Shown here: positions 22,760 through 35,650 of the stretch, one piece after another
How the letters are laid out: each line of letters opens with the position of its first letter
How positions within the stretch are numbered: the first letter of the stretch is position 1
Assembly: GCA_032173965.1 (NCBI GenBank)
Contig: CM063290.1
Location: 2,480,001 to 2,544,000, forward strand
Direction: 5' to 3'
DNA from: Sitta carolinensis
Lineage: Eukaryota; Chordata; Aves; Passeriformes; Sittidae
DNA length: 64,000 nt
Program-made: the position numbers and the translations under genes
The notes under the pieces: model-generated
What the model was told of the DNA's origin: nothing
Database searches by the model: none
The model's input: only the letters and a program-made list of their open reading frames with translations

Positions 22760-25700
22760 GCAAACTGTGATCATGTGCATGTGGGGGCAAAGGAAATTTC
22801 CACATTAAACAGCTCAGCTTAAGCACAATTTTAAGCATCAACACAAAACAATTCCTGTAAAATCAGATGGGAATTTTTGGAAGAGGGGAGCAGAAAAACC
22901 CTGAGATTGAGATGTTTTCCCTCAGTTCCTTCAGAGAGGCTCGAGGGCAGGAAAAACAGAGAATTTTGCATAATTCCACCTGGAGATGATGCAGGAGGAG
23001 GGGTTGGAAAAAGTGACATTTATAGCAGATATTGTATTTCCTTGAAGGAAAATGTTCCACAGCATCCCAAGCCCTGTGGTAGAAAATCCCAACATATTTT
23101 GCTGGAAGCATAAGTGGAAGTGAAATTAAACTGATGAAGAGACTCTGTTAACTATCACTGAGGAAACTCAGAGCACTCACTGCATATGTAAAAAAATAAT
23201 AAATAGCGCTCTCTATTACCCACTAAAATGCAGGGAAAGTGACTATTGATGAGAAAGCCTGGATTGTTCTGGGGTAATAAAATAAATCAGGAGTGTTAGG
23301 GCCCAAATTTCATTGTAGGTTTGTCAGTGTTTGCTGTAACTGCTAAGTTATAACTCCATTATCAGTGCAGTGAGAGGGGCCACTTGGAGAGTGGTGCACA
23401 CCAGGTCTGACATTTACTGTCCATTTTAAACACCCAGCCTGGCTGACTTCAAACCCACCTGAAGTAACTAGTTCAGCATTAAGATTATCTCTGGGAGCCA
23501 AAAAGTTCCATTTTGGTGTTAATCACAGTGTGGCTGCAGCTTTTTAATTTGATTTTTTTTGTTAGTGGAGATTCAAGAGCGGTGGAGTGCTCAGTAGTGC
23601 AGAGCATTCCCAAATTCTTCATTTAATCCAAACTCATAATTACCTGCAATTCATACTGAAGGCTAAACACATAACAAACAGCGTGGCTGGACTGGGCTTA
23701 AATTGAAAACCAATCCCAAGACAAACATTATTATTTACACTTGAAAATAAAAGCCTGTGTTCAATACCCTTATTCTGCTGTTTTCCTGCCTGTAATTTCT
23801 CCTGAAAGATTTTTGTGCTCCACAATTTTGCAGTGCTCATCCTGCTTAGATTTTCCTCTAAATTAATGGCACTGGGTTTGGTCTGAATTTTTTATTTTTT
23901 TTATTTTTTTTTTGAGTAAAGGAAAAGTTCTCTCTCAATCCCGTGGTTGGAGGAATAAATTTGAGAGCTGGATTTCTCTGCCAGTTTTAAGTCTGTCAGG
24001 TTGATAGTAGTGGGTAATAATATTTCAAAATCAGCCAGGGGATGACCTTGGGGGTGCTGCACTGATCCCACTGCTCTGGGCTGAGCAGGGCACCTGATCT
24101 GCTGGAATTCCACAGGGATCAGTCTCCCAGCTAAAACCAGGGCTGTTTGGATCAGGTTTTGGAAGCAGAATGTTGATTTTGGAGCAGATGTTTGGGAATC
24201 AATGGTTTTGTGGCCAAGGGGCAGCTCCTGCCCTCGCCATTCCAGCAGAGATCTCTGGGAAATTTCTTCTTGTGGAGAGGAATTTCTTTCTGTGGGTTCT
24301 TTCTGGAATCAGTGCTTTGATTACCTCCTATGATTCCACACAGTTTGAAGCCCAGCTTATTGTAATCTTGGTTTAACAGCCTCTTCCACACTGGTCAGGT
24401 TTCCAGCTAAGCAGCTCTTACAAACCTCATTTAATGCTTTTTGTCTCAGGGCGAAGCAAAAAGATTTTGCCAGCCTTGACTGTGAGATGAATGGCTCAGA
24501 TATTCCTTTTTATGAGAGATTTCCCAGGTTTTTCACTTGGATCTTATCACCATATTCCCCACATTTCAAAGGTGCTGCATTAGTTTTGGTGTTTTGTTTG
24601 CAAACATAATCTCATTTCCTCCTGCTTTTGTTTAATTGTGCTCTCACATCTCTTGTGCCTCCCAGTTCTCTGCTGGGATTTTTTTTTTTTTTTATCTAAT
24701 CACAGGAAGATCTGATGGTTTGCAGGGCACTGGTGCTCTTAAGGAACAGCCAGGGAGAGAACTTTCTCCCCTTTGAATGTGTATTTACCTCTTCTGGGGG
24801 TGTAATTTTACTGAATAATGATCCAGCCTCACCAAGGCTTGAGAGCAAATTACAAACTGCCTGCAGTTGGTGGGCTCCTGTTTAATTGTTTGCAATTTGT
24901 TGGGTTATAAAATGCTTAAATGCATGAAGTCTTTAGGACAGAACTTGTTTTTCTCCTGCATTTACTCTCTGAAGGCACAGTGGGTTGAAACTCGGCCCTA
25001 AATCCTTAGCCTAGAAGTGAGAGTTTATTACAGAGTGGAAAACTTGGGTTTTCTGAAGAATGCAGGTGTTGCCCACTGTGTGCAATCAGGGATTTACACA
25101 TTCCCAGCCTCATGGAAGCTTCACTTTCTGTCTCAGCCTTGTAAGCAGCCTTCAAGAAAATTCTGGGTTTTTTTTGGTTTTTGGTTTTTTTTTATTAGCT
25201 TATCCTCCACCTTTCAGCACGGGGCTGGCTGAAGTTGTGTAGATACCCCAGGAACCAACTCTGTCAATATTTTCAGCCTTCAGAAGTTCAGTTTTTGCTG
25301 CTGGGCTTCTTCTCCTCACCAGTTTGTCCATCCCTGGGCCTGAGTGGAACATCCAAGTGCAGGAACACAGCATGAGGCTCTGTGATAAAGCTAAAAAAAT
25401 CAAAAGTTCCCTTCCCTGGACACAGAGTCCAGCAAGCCTGGAATGTGAATCCTATTTTTTGTGAACAGGAAAACTCTTAAAGCTCTGTAATTATTTATGA
25501 AGAGCTTTCCAGGTGGCAGTTCAGCTCAGAGAGATTCTGCCTGCTCTTTGCTCCTGCAGCAGCTCCTTCAGGAAAGCCTCAGCATCCCTCACCCCACAGC
25601 TCTGGAGCTGGAAACTCCTTTTCTTCCACTTCTAACTACCAGGAACATTTTCAACCTACTGCCCTTCATGCTAACCTAGCTCAATTCACTTTAGGAGGGA

Positions 25701-27679
25701 CACAGGTGTGGCTTTTTGTCTAAAGAATACATCAAATATTCAGCAGCAGTGTGACTCATTGGGAGCATGAAGAGAAACACATCATACCCAACACAAGGCA
25801 CATTCAGAGAGTGGCTCCCTTTTGGCAGCCACATTTGAGTTTTATTTCCTTTTCCGTTTTTTCCTGAGGTTGCTGGCACTTGGTAGCAGTAGACCACGCT
25901 GATTTAAATTCTCCATCTCTGCAATGGGATGGGCTCTCTAAAGAAGGCAGTGATTGTGGTGTGGCAGTTTATTTTGCTTTATCCCATTCTTCTGGACTGA
26001 TAAAACCAGCAGAGATAGACCTGGTGGATAATGGGAGGCTCCACTGGGCAGAGATCCTGATTCTTAAAAATGACAGAACCTAGTGAGTAGGTGAAAAAAA
26101 AAAAAAAAAAAGCTTGGGGGGTGTGATTTAAGGAAGCTGAACTGGATTTGTCATAGATCCCACTAAAATGAAATGGGCTAATTTGATACCAATGTCTAAA
26201 TGTTCTTTCAGAGTGAGGGATGAAGCAGATCCAGCAGCACTGACAGTGTGGGTGCTGCTCCCATATCTGCCAGCTCCAGGCTGCATTAATGTCAATTCTG
26301 GCTGCAGTAATGACAATTCTCAGGACATTTGGGGCAATAACAGCCACAGCTCTGGGTGTAAAAGGAGATTTCTCTGCGTGTGTTCCCATTTCAGCCGTGC
26401 AAGGAGCACACGGATTGAGGCAAGCAGCACTTCCTGCTCTCTACCAATAATTTTGGGTGCAGTAAGGAATATTTTGAGGATGAAATTTTGACTCTCCAGA
26501 GTCTCTTAGTGAAGAGGAACAATTCCTGCTGAGGGATTCTCTGTGTGCCCACGTGAGTGTTTGCATTCAGCACAATCTGCATGTTCAGGAAATAATCCCT
26601 TTGGACAAACAGACTGGCACTGACAGAGGGTGTTGTCCAGGACAAATCCAGCATTTGTTCAAGAACTCTCTCTCAATTATCATTTCAGTTTTGTTTGCAT
26701 CAATTCTCCCTGCCTGCAAATAGGATTTACAATCCTGAGCCAGATTTTAATTCAATAGAAATCACAGTGGAGGTAGCCATGGTAGAATCACAGCTTTTTA
26801 TTTGAGCAGAAAGTGTTGCAAGAGTTTCACAGCCAAGCCATTTGTTTGCTGTTTTGCAGTCAACATTTTATAGCCTCTTTTTAGTACAGGCTGTTCATTT
26901 AAAAGAAGGGGAAAACTGGTCATGGAGCGAATGCCAGAGGTTATCTGCTTCCCTCGAATAGGAAATAGCTTTATCTCCACTAAAAAAAAAAATAGTTGGT
27001 GTAGAAGCCTTCAGGTAGTCTGACAAGATCAGCAAAGAATTGAAATTCGAGGCGAAGGAGTAGAGCAATCTGTGCTGTTAGACTGGGAGCCTGGTGTGGA
27101 CGTTGCTCTTCCTCCAGTTGCATCTTCCCAAAATAATGTGGGGAAAAAACCTGTTTTCCTGAAATGAGAATCCGCTGAGCTGCCCTGAGTTGGAATGCTG
27201 TGGGGATTCACGAAACAAGAGGCTTGATGATTTATAAAAGGAGGGCTCAGGGAGTCGAGCTGGGGTCAGCCCTTCCCCTCTGGGGTGAGGACAGCCTGGT
27301 GTCAAATGGAGCAGGTGGGATCACATTTTGGGGATCTTCATGGATTTGCCCAAAGAGTTGATGAGGATTTGTGCTTCCCAACCCCCAGGGGAGCAGCTGG
27401 GCAGGGAGAGCTCGGGCTGAGGCACATCAGGCACACAGCAAATGTCGAGAGGAGAGCAGGGTCTGGGGAATCCTTGGCAGCAGCCAGGGATTTTGGAGAA
27501 ATGGTGTAAATTGTAAATGCCTGGGCTGAGCTGGATGGGGGAGATCCTTGGGGATTAATGGATCTGAGAAGGGCCAGCCAGAGGAGAGCTCTGCTCCGCA
27601 GTTCTACAGGAACAGATCCCAAATGGAGCCTGGCTGGGCTGCTGCCGCCTTTAATTCCCTTAAATCCCTGAGATCACAG
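22760..27679. other. Long unique non-coding stretch
   Basis: No exon, transposon or RNA gene supported over about 4.9 kb. Low-complexity spots are T-runs near 23890-23913 and 24680-24693 and an A18 run at 26094-26111. The 136-codon minus frame at 25979-26389 reads that A18 run as phenylalanines. 27280-27640 is GC-richer and may be a very old CR1 body, but I cannot anchor it. Confidence 0.5.
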
Positions 27680-27722
27680 TGTGGGGGTTGGAATTTGATG
27701 ATACATTAGGTCCCTTCCAAAT
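27680..27722 (+). mobile_element. Possible CR1 3'-end remnant
   Basis: 'gggggttggaatttgatgat' followed by 'acattaggtcccttccaaa' resembles the CR1 'GGTTGGAcTtGATGATctttaaGGTCCCTTCCAA' end. Very short and decayed. Confidence 0.45.
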
Positions 27723-28470
27723 GGAATTCATTGGCTCATTTTGATCTTATCAGAATCTATTTTGTGTTATTTTATTTTATTTTCCTTTCATTTTAGTGGC
27801 GCATCCATCACTCTTTGCTCTTGGGACTTTGACACATTTTTTTCTGGGACAAAGTTGTGATTGAATGGGATTGGGAAAAGAGGTTAAGGCATGGTTTACT
27901 CAGTCCTGGCTGCAAAAGGAAGCAGAATTATTTTTTTTTTAAATCTTCTGCCTTTCATATTCCTGTGATGATGCCCTTTCAGTGCTCAAGAACCTCTTCC
28001 ACGTTAAGATGTCATATTTCTGACGGGCCTCTCTTTACTGTTAATTTAGCTCTGATTTATCCTGAAAATCTCCAGCATTTTCTTTTCTAGCATTGCAGGG
28101 AGAAAGTCACCAAAAGTCTTGGAAATTCTGCTTTAAAGCCCTGAGCTGCAGTGTGGGCAGAGACTCTCAGATAATCAGAACAAACATTTTGATGCTTTGT
28201 TATTCCATCTGAAAATGTCTCTAATCTTCATATAATCAACTTTCCTGCTTGCACACGTGATTATTGTTACTTTGGTTAATAATTAAGAGTTTGGCATAGC
28301 AGAAGTGCTTCAGATTCATGGGAGTGTCCAAAAAAAATGTAATTTTAGCACTTTTTACTAACCAGTGAGTAAAGGTGACATGATTTTGCGTGTTGAGTTT
28401 CAATTTCCATTTAGCAACTTGCTTTCCTGCTGAAATTTTCCTTTGGGGGCTAATTCCAGCATTGTTTATC
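27723..28470. other. Unique AT-rich stretch
   Basis: No gene recognised. A short (TTTTA) patch lies near 27766-27792. Confidence 0.5.
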
Positions 28471-28582
28471 TGTTTGGTTTTTGTTTTGGTTTTTTGTTTA
28501 TGTTTTTTGTTTTTTGTGGTGTTTTTTTTTGTTTGTTTGGTTGGTGTTTTTTTGTTTTTTGGGTTTTTTTTGGTTTTTTTTT
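28471..28582. repeat. T/G-rich low-complexity tract
   Basis: About 110 bp made almost only of T-runs and G or GG. F/V/G-rich frames on the plus strand and K/Q/N/P-rich frames on the minus strand are compositional artefacts. Confidence 0.92.
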
Positions 28583-29344
28583 GAACAAAATTACATCTGG
28601 AATGACTTCCACCTGCTCCTTCCGATCTGTCTTGAGGGCAGTGTGGGTGGAAATGAAACAGCAGCAGAGGGAGGGGGGGATTGATGACCATGGAATAAGG
28701 AACAGGAAAGCAAATCCCTCTCGGATTCCTCCTGGCTCTGCTCTGTGTTGCTCCCTCACATTTTAATCACACTTGAAATTCGGGGCATCGTTTATTTGCA
28801 GCACCTTTGGTCTTCACTGGCTAAATAACATGGGATTGCTAAACACAAAAGAGGGTTTGGGTGAGGAAATAAAAAATTATCACATGGTAGGAGAAGAATC
28901 TGTGTCGAGCTTTACCTGTTATTATTCACTGCCTTTCACCTAAGCCCCAAAGTTTCAGGGAATTCTGTCTGCAGCCATAATAAGCCTGAAAAGGATAATA
29001 AAAAAGTATCAGGTGTTGGCAGTCTGTTGAGAAAGCAGGTGGCTGCTCCTAAATCTGATTCCTGGGGTTTTATGGCGTGGCAGTAAAAGAGGGAAGCAAC
29101 CAGCGTTGGAACCCACTGAGCCAGAATTAAATTCAGAGTTGTTTCAGCAGGGCATTAATGGGGTTCCTCGGAGGCAGAATCTCTGGATTTGGGTTTGGGA
29201 CTGGGTGGGAAATCATCTGCACAGGGGTTTTTGAGCTGTGACAAGATGTTACAGCTCCAGTTTTTACTGATTCAATTTATTATGCCCGATAGCTCGTTTC
29301 CATATCAGATGTCCCATTAATTATCTTGGTTTTTTTAGGCTTTT
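28583..29344. other. Unique non-coding stretch
   Basis: Ordinary AT-rich DNA with no recognised exon or mobile element. Confidence 0.5.
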
Positions 29345-29587
29345 TGTAGGAACTAAGTGCTTGTTTTTTGTTGTTTTTTTTTTTTTTTTTTCTTTTGCCT
29401 TCACTTCTCATGTCTTTATGGTTCACACCTAATTATTGAATTAATATTAGGTAGCTCTGCTGATTTTACCTTCTGGAAAATCCATTCTGAAAAGATCCAG
29501 TTCCACTTTCTCCCTTCCCTGTAAAGATCTTAAACGTGTTAACCCCAGAATTTTGAACCAAAAATACCAATTCACCATTAAAAAAAA
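29345..29587 (+). repeat. Direct duplication B, copy 1 (~240 bp)
   Basis: Highly similar to 31391-31613: 'gta(g/a)gaact', a T-run, 'tttgccttcacttctca', 'gtctttatggttcacaccta', 'attatt(g/a)aattaat', 'aggtagctctgctgatttta', 'gaaaatccattct', 'ttccactttctcccttccct', 'accaaaaatacca' and a closing A-run. It starts with a T-run and ends with an A-run. No coding sense. Confidence 0.9.
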
Positions 29588-31390
29588 CCCAGCACCAAGA
29601 TGTGTCACAACATTCTTGAGCTTGATGCTTCTTTAAAAAGTATTTTAAATTCTTTAGTTATGGGTTTGCATAGAGCAAACCCATTTAGGGGGGTTCATAA
29701 TGTTTTCTACAAGTGTAAAAGATTTAAGTGGAATAATCAAAACAGGAATATTCCCTGCTGGTCCTGCCCAGCCCCAAAAGCTCAGGTACAAATTGTGTTT
29801 CTGAGCTCCCTGACCAACCAACCCAAGGGCATTTTCTCACCTTCTGCATTTTTTTTTTTTTTTTTTGGTGTTAAATTTCCTTATTTTGATATATTTTCTC
29901 ATTTATCAGACAGATCCTTTAGCAATTTAATCAACAAGCAAATAATAAAGGTTTGGGCACAGAGCTCCATGAAATTCTTTGTGGATTTCTGATCTTGTGG
30001 CTATTTTCTGATATTTTTTTGGGGGGGAATTGAAGCCAGCAGTGCCCTTCAGAGCTGGGCATTTGTATTTTTAGCTTTGGCCTTCTTTAAGGTGGAATTA
30101 TTTGAATTGCTCTGCCAATGCCCAGTTAATGACAGGAGCCCCTCGAATAATTCCTGCATTTTTGTCCTCACAATTCCCAGTTTTAAAACCTCTGAAAATA
30201 GCTCAGGACAAAGCCTCGGGGGTCAGGAGGGAACAGGAAAACGGGGAATGTGCTGTAAAATAAATCAATCCTTCAGCAAGAGGGGTGAGGTGAGTGTAAC
30301 CCTGCTAAATATTAACGTAGGCATAAATTGGTCATTTTGAGCTGGCATCCCATTTCTGTCAAGCATTTTAATTTGGTACCTAGAATCCAAAAGACTTTGG
30401 GTGGGGAAAAAAAAGAAAAGAATGAAAGCTTAATCATGATATTATTTTAGGAGGCAAAATTAGCCTGGATGCTGAGATGTGTGTCCCCACAAGGGCAACC
30501 GTCCATGGTAAAATCATTTCTAAATTTAAAATACAGACCAAATGTACACAAACCTGTTAATTTATGCAGACAATAAATTTAAAAAAAAAAAAAATCTGAC
30601 TTTTCTTTTTCTTCTTTACTGCTCAGGGTTTAATTTGGGCCTAAACATGTGTAAAGTGAACATTCATTTTTTTGTTTTGTTGTTCCAAACTCGTGCAGTG
30701 GAAGCAAACCCAATTCCTTATCCTGAATTAAGAAAAGAGAGTGGATTTACCCTCAAAGGCAATGCTTGATTTTTTAAAAGATTAATGTATCTTCTTTCTC
30801 AATATCTGGTAGCAAAGCACATCCAGAAGATAAAATGAGTTCTTACTTTTATTTATTTTTTTCTTTTTCTCTACTACAAAAATACTTTAAATGTGTAAAG
30901 AAGTTCATTTTAGCAGTATTTATTTCATTGTTATTCATTTATCATTTTTTAAAATTATTTTAAGATAGTTTTTAACCCGATGAGTAGAATTATGATCTCC
31001 TGGCATTTCAATTCTGATAAGAGCTATCCCATTCCGAGAAATCAAGCATTTATAAATGCAGATATTTTGGAGGATTTGGCAGAAATGCTTGCCTGGTGTG
31101 GCTCCTTCTGCCCTGAACATCTGGCCAGATGTTCATCCCCATCGCTTCTCTAATTCCTGCGTGGATTCCCAACACTTGCAGAGGAATAAATAAATAAAAT
31201 CTGGATTTTAATGCGGGTCATGTCAATCCCTGGCCTTGGGTTGTGGGATGATCTGGGAGAGGTGTAAAAAAACCCAGGATTAATCTGAATTTTCAAAGGA
31301 TTGATTAGGAAAAATAGGATGAATGGGGATTTGGGTGTTTTTTAGGGATTGTTTTGCCATTGGAGGTTTTGATACAACACCACTGCCCCT
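29588..31390. other. Unique stretch between the two B copies
   Basis: AT-rich with T-runs near 29850-29866 and A-runs near 30583-30595. The 130-codon plus frame (29600-29992) includes a poly-F from the T-run and is not a recognisable protein. Confidence 0.5.
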
Positions 31391-31613
31391 GTTTGTAAGA
31401 ACTCAGGGAGTTTTTTTTTTCCTTTGCCTTCACTTCTCACGTCTTTATGGTTCACACCTAATTATTAAATTAATAAGTACAGGTAGCTCTGCTGATTTTA
31501 CCTTGGGGAAAATCCATTCTAGCAATATCAATTCCACTTTCTCCCTTCCCTGTAAACGTGCTAACAGCAGAAATTTGCACCAAAAATACCAACTCACCAT
31601 GAAAAAAAAAAAA
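31391..31613 (+). repeat. Direct duplication B, copy 2 (~223 bp)
   Basis: Partner of 29345-29587, offset by about 2.03 kb in the same orientation. It differs by small indels (for example 'aataagtacagg' for 'aatattagg'). Confidence 0.9.
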
Positions 31614-32296
31614 ATTAATTTGTGAAGCCACTCTGGGCACATCCCCACTGCCTGGGCTGGCTGAGCCCTCCCAGGGCCCCTGCAGGGTTTGGATTTTGGG
31701 ATGGAGATTCCATCCTGGGGGGTTCAGGGTGAATTCCCTGCCCCCCTCCCGTGTGCCTGTGCAGCAGGGGGAGTTTTCTGGGTGGGCACTGTAAATAAAT
31801 GGCTGAGCAGATGGCAGCTCCAGCGAGTGATGAACTGAGCTGCAGTGATTAAGACAAGTGTAAAATTGGATTTCGAGCATCTTCAAAAGCGCACGGCTCA
31901 CTTCCTTGGAATTTCATGCAAAATAAGTGTAAGTTCTGTGACAATTTGTAAATTTGGCTGAGGGGAAAGCCATTAATAATCCTGGTGGCTGTCTCACTTC
32001 TTGAGGGATGCAAATGGTGCAGCCTCCTGTGGTGGCAGAGCGAGGATTTACCGAAGGGCTTTGGGAACAGAACTTTCATCCTGCTGGCAACGGGAGCTAA
32101 AAATGAACTTTCGTGCATTTATTGTGTCAAACTTTACTTTTAGTGTTGTGTGAGCAGAGAAATTGTTTAAAATGTCAGCGTTACGGGGAAAAAAATAATT
32201 CCCAGAATGAGGGTACAGAGTCCACATCTATAATGTCGAGTTTAAAAGTTAACTAGTCATGTAAATGTGAAATTTCTCACCTGTGTGATTGCACAG
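31614..32296. other. Unique stretch, partly GC-richer
   Basis: 31630-31770 is GC-rich with short frames on the minus strand. I cannot match it to a gene or a repeat. Confidence 0.45.
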
Positions 32297-32424
32297 GAAG
32301 GGCTGGGTGGATTTGCAGCAGTTAATCAAGTTTGCCTGTTGGTTTCAGCGTTGCTTTTTTGAAGGACTGGGTGGATTTGCAGCTTTTAATCAAGTTTGCC
32401 TTTTGGGGATCAACATTTTTTTTT
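32297..32424 (+). repeat. Two-copy 64-bp tandem duplication (E)
   Basis: 32297-32360 and 32361-32424 share 'gaagg(g/a)ctgggtggattt', 'gcag' and 'taatcaagtttgcct', ending in T-runs. Confidence 0.88.
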
Positions 32425-32680
32425 CATCTGTGAATTCTGAATTCATTTTCACTGCTTGATTGGGAGCTTCAGCTGTTTGCACCCCCCAGAACTCGCCTAA
32501 AAGGTTGAATTGCACGACACAACCCCAAAAATCAGCACTTTGGTCCTTCCAGCCACTGCCAGCAGGTGATTTGGGAAAATTCCTGGATGGAGCTGCGGCT
32601 CCTGCAGGGAGAGCACACCTGGAGCGGCACCTAAAACTCTGCCTCATGGTGGCAGAGTTGGCAAACTCACCTCGGAGCTG

Positions 32681-33352
32681 CTGCTGGATATTCCTGCTGG
32701 ATATTCCTGCTGGATATTCCTGCTGAATATTCCTGCTGAATATTCCTGCTGGATATCTATACTAGATATTCCTGCTGGACATTCCTGCTGAATATTTCTG
32801 CTGGATATCCATACTAGATATTCCTGCAGGACATTCCTGCTGGACATTCCTGCTGAATATTCCTGCTGGATATCCATACTAGATATTCCTGCTGGACATT
32901 CCTGCTGGATATCCATCCTGGATATTCCTGCTGGATATTCCTGCTGAATATTCCTGCTGGCTATCCATACTGGATATTTCTGTTGGATATTCATACTGGA
33001 TATTCCTGCTGGGGTATTCCTATTAAATATCCATCCTGGATATTCCTGCAGGATATTCCTGCTGGATATTCTTGCTGGATATTCTTGCAGGATATTCCTG
33101 CTGAATATTCCTGCTGAATATTCCTTCTGGCTATCCATACTGGATATTCCTGCTGGCTATCCATCCTGGATATTCCTGCAGGATATTCCTGCTGGCTATT
33201 CCTGTTGGATATCCATCCTGGATATTCCTGCTAGATATTCCTGCTGGATATTCCTTCTGGATACTCCTGCCACATATTCCTGTTGGATATTCATACTAGA
33301 TATTCCTGCTGGATATTCATCCTGGATATCCATCCTGGATATTCCTGCTGGC
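32681..33352. repeat. 13-bp minisatellite (~52 units)
   Basis: The consensus unit is ctgctggatattc, repeated for about 670 bp with variants (ggacattcctgct, gaatattcctgct, ggatatccatact, ggatatccatcct). Blocks beginning 'ggatatc(t/c)atactaga' recur at 32751, 32803 and 32868 (spacing 52 then 65 bp, i.e. four and five units), so part of the array has a higher-order arrangement. The minus-strand open frame 32644-33138 (164 codons) reads a 13-residue peptide repeat (NILQEYPAGISSR-like) simply because the unit has few stops. Confidence 0.97.
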
Positions 33353-35650
33353 TCCTTTCTGAGCAAACAATTCCAGCAGATATTATCAAGGGGAATGCTG
33401 AAATAATATTGCAGTCAACACAGATCTTAACTTGACCTTTTTTTTATTCTTCTTTTTTCCTCCCTAAGCTCTGAAATATAAATGTAGCCAGGCTGCAGGT
33501 TGGAAAGTAAATCAGGCAAAGCATTAAAAACGTGGGTTGATGCAATTGTTTTTTTAGAATATTTTTTTCATCTAAATAATTTCCTGTAATCCAGGCTTCC
33601 CATTACGCCCTGCAGGGACCAGTTTGGGAATGGGGTTGGGAATGGGACAGCCTGTGCCTGAGGCATGGGGAAAATCAGCAGTGAACCAAGAGCTTGGAAA
33701 CAGAGTGCTGGTGAGGAAATTTAACTTCAAAATCTCAGAATTCAGTCAGGAGGGACTGAATCTTCATTTGAGTTGTCCAGCTAAACCCCACATAAACCCC
33801 CACAGACCCACCTAATAAAGTCCAGAAATCCAGGGGTTTTTCAGTTTTTGGTAGCAATCTCGTGTCAGTTGTCTAAATTAAAACAGATTATGGGAATGCT
33901 GATTATGGGAACGCTGAGTCCATGACCCCATCCTGCTCCCTGAACACTTCTTGGATCATCCCAAGCTCAGGTCCCTGCCTGGTTGAATCTTGGAAACCTC
34001 CAGGAATGGGAAAGAGTTGCCTGAAAACATTTCTACACTAACCAGCAAAAAACCCCCAAACTTTAGCAAAAAAGTGCCACACAAACATCTCAGTGAAATC
34101 ATATTTTCACTTTCTGTTTATTTCATAGCTGTGGCCTTTGGAGGAACGGAGTGAAAAAGAAGCTGGCAGGGTTTGGCAGAAATAAATTCATTAATCTGGT
34201 TCTAAAATTCTGCAGAAACAAAGGTGAGGAAATTGGTGTAGCCTGACGTGCCAGGAAATGAAATAATGGAAAAAGAGACATATTTGAGAAAAAAACCCCT
34301 TGATTTTATTGTGCTGCCATCCTCGAAAAGGCAGAGTGGAATGAGGCAGGAAGCATTTGGAACCTGTTATTCTGCATTTTGCTCCTCCAAAAGCTGTTGA
34401 GTGCGTGCTACACAACATTTACCTCGTTCACAAATAGGAATTTGAATAGAATGGGTTTATTTGGAAATGATATTTGCATATGCACTCATAAGTTTTTTTG
34501 GTTTTTTTTCTTGTGGAAAATAAATTATTCTCTTTTATACACGGGAGAAATGAGCTGCTTTCCCACCAGCCAGCCTAGAAATGGAGTTCAAAAAGTCCTT
34601 GGGATGGAGGAGGAGATTTGCATCTCCACAGAAAACAGGAGGTTGCGATTTTCCCCCTTTGTTTAAAGCAGTTCTCTTCTTGCTTTGATTTTCTCACCTG
34701 TAATTTTATTTATTGAATTTTCAACTAATTTGGTTTCTAAGCAAGTGTGGTAAACAGATGGAAAAAAACACCAATAGCTTTTGCCACCACGAAGCATCCC
34801 TTGCATCCAGGAAATATTTCTGTGTTCTTAAAGAAGATAACGTTAAAAAATTTCTCATTGGAGAGCCAGGAAATTATATTTAAAAATTAAAAATAAAAAA
34901 AACCACCAAACCTTTTTTGTAATGAGAAGAACCTGTGCATGATGCATGGGATATTAGACAATAATTTATCCAGCCAGAAGTGTGCTCACCTATTTTCAGT
35001 TTATGAGCAGGGATAGACTGGGAACAAAGCTCAGCCTTTGCAGAAGATAAGTGCTTTTTAGAGATCTCTGGGGTTTTAATTAGGGATTTTTATAGCTTTT
35101 GTATACCAGCTTCTAAGACCTTTTTACTTCAAAATAAAATCCGGATTTTTTTTGTGTCCTCCCTTGATCAATTTTAAGGCCAACAGTGAAGGTGGAAGGG
35201 ATCTGTTTCTAAATCCTAATGAGTGCTTTTCTAAAAGGGGAAGGAACCTCTGGCAGCGTGCGTGGGTAGGAGTGGAGACACCCATAAAATGCTATTTTAT
35301 ACACACAAAAATAACTGCAGAGCCTTGGTAATTAACAGGATTATTAAATTATGCTCCCAAATTTTGGCTCAGGCTGGTGAGAGCTGCCCTGTGGGATTGG
35401 TGCCCTGTGCAGTCCTCAGGATGGGAGTGATGTGTGTGCTGGAAAATCCAAAAAAAAAACAGCAAAAAAAAGCATTTTGTGGTGACAAATTCTGAGCTGA
35501 AATTAACCCTGTGCAGGGGCCAGGGAGCCTCAGCCGGGCAGGAGTTGGAGCTCTGGAATTTGGGGAGTGCAGGGCTGGGGAAGGAGGCTCCCTCTTCAAC
35601 ATTTTTACAAGTTTAAAAGGATAAAAAGGGACAATATTTAGGGCAAACTG
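33353..35650. other. Unique AT-rich stretch
   Basis: No gene recognised. A-runs and T-runs near 33439-33450, 34497-34510 and 35451-35469. Directly abuts the 161-bp array. Confidence 0.5.

Noticed and set aside
27285..27640. GC-richer stretch considered as a CR1 body or exon
   Set aside because: Only scattered similarity to CR1 words and no clear open frame or splice sites. Only the short end at 27680-27722 is listed.
28390..28766. Overlapping F/V/C-rich plus frames and K/Q-rich minus frames resembling membrane or low-complexity proteins
   Set aside because: All read the T/G-rich tract at 28471-28582.
32644..33138. 164-codon minus-strand frame with a 13-residue repeat
   Set aside because: A translation of the 13-bp minisatellite, with no non-repeat domain or start context.
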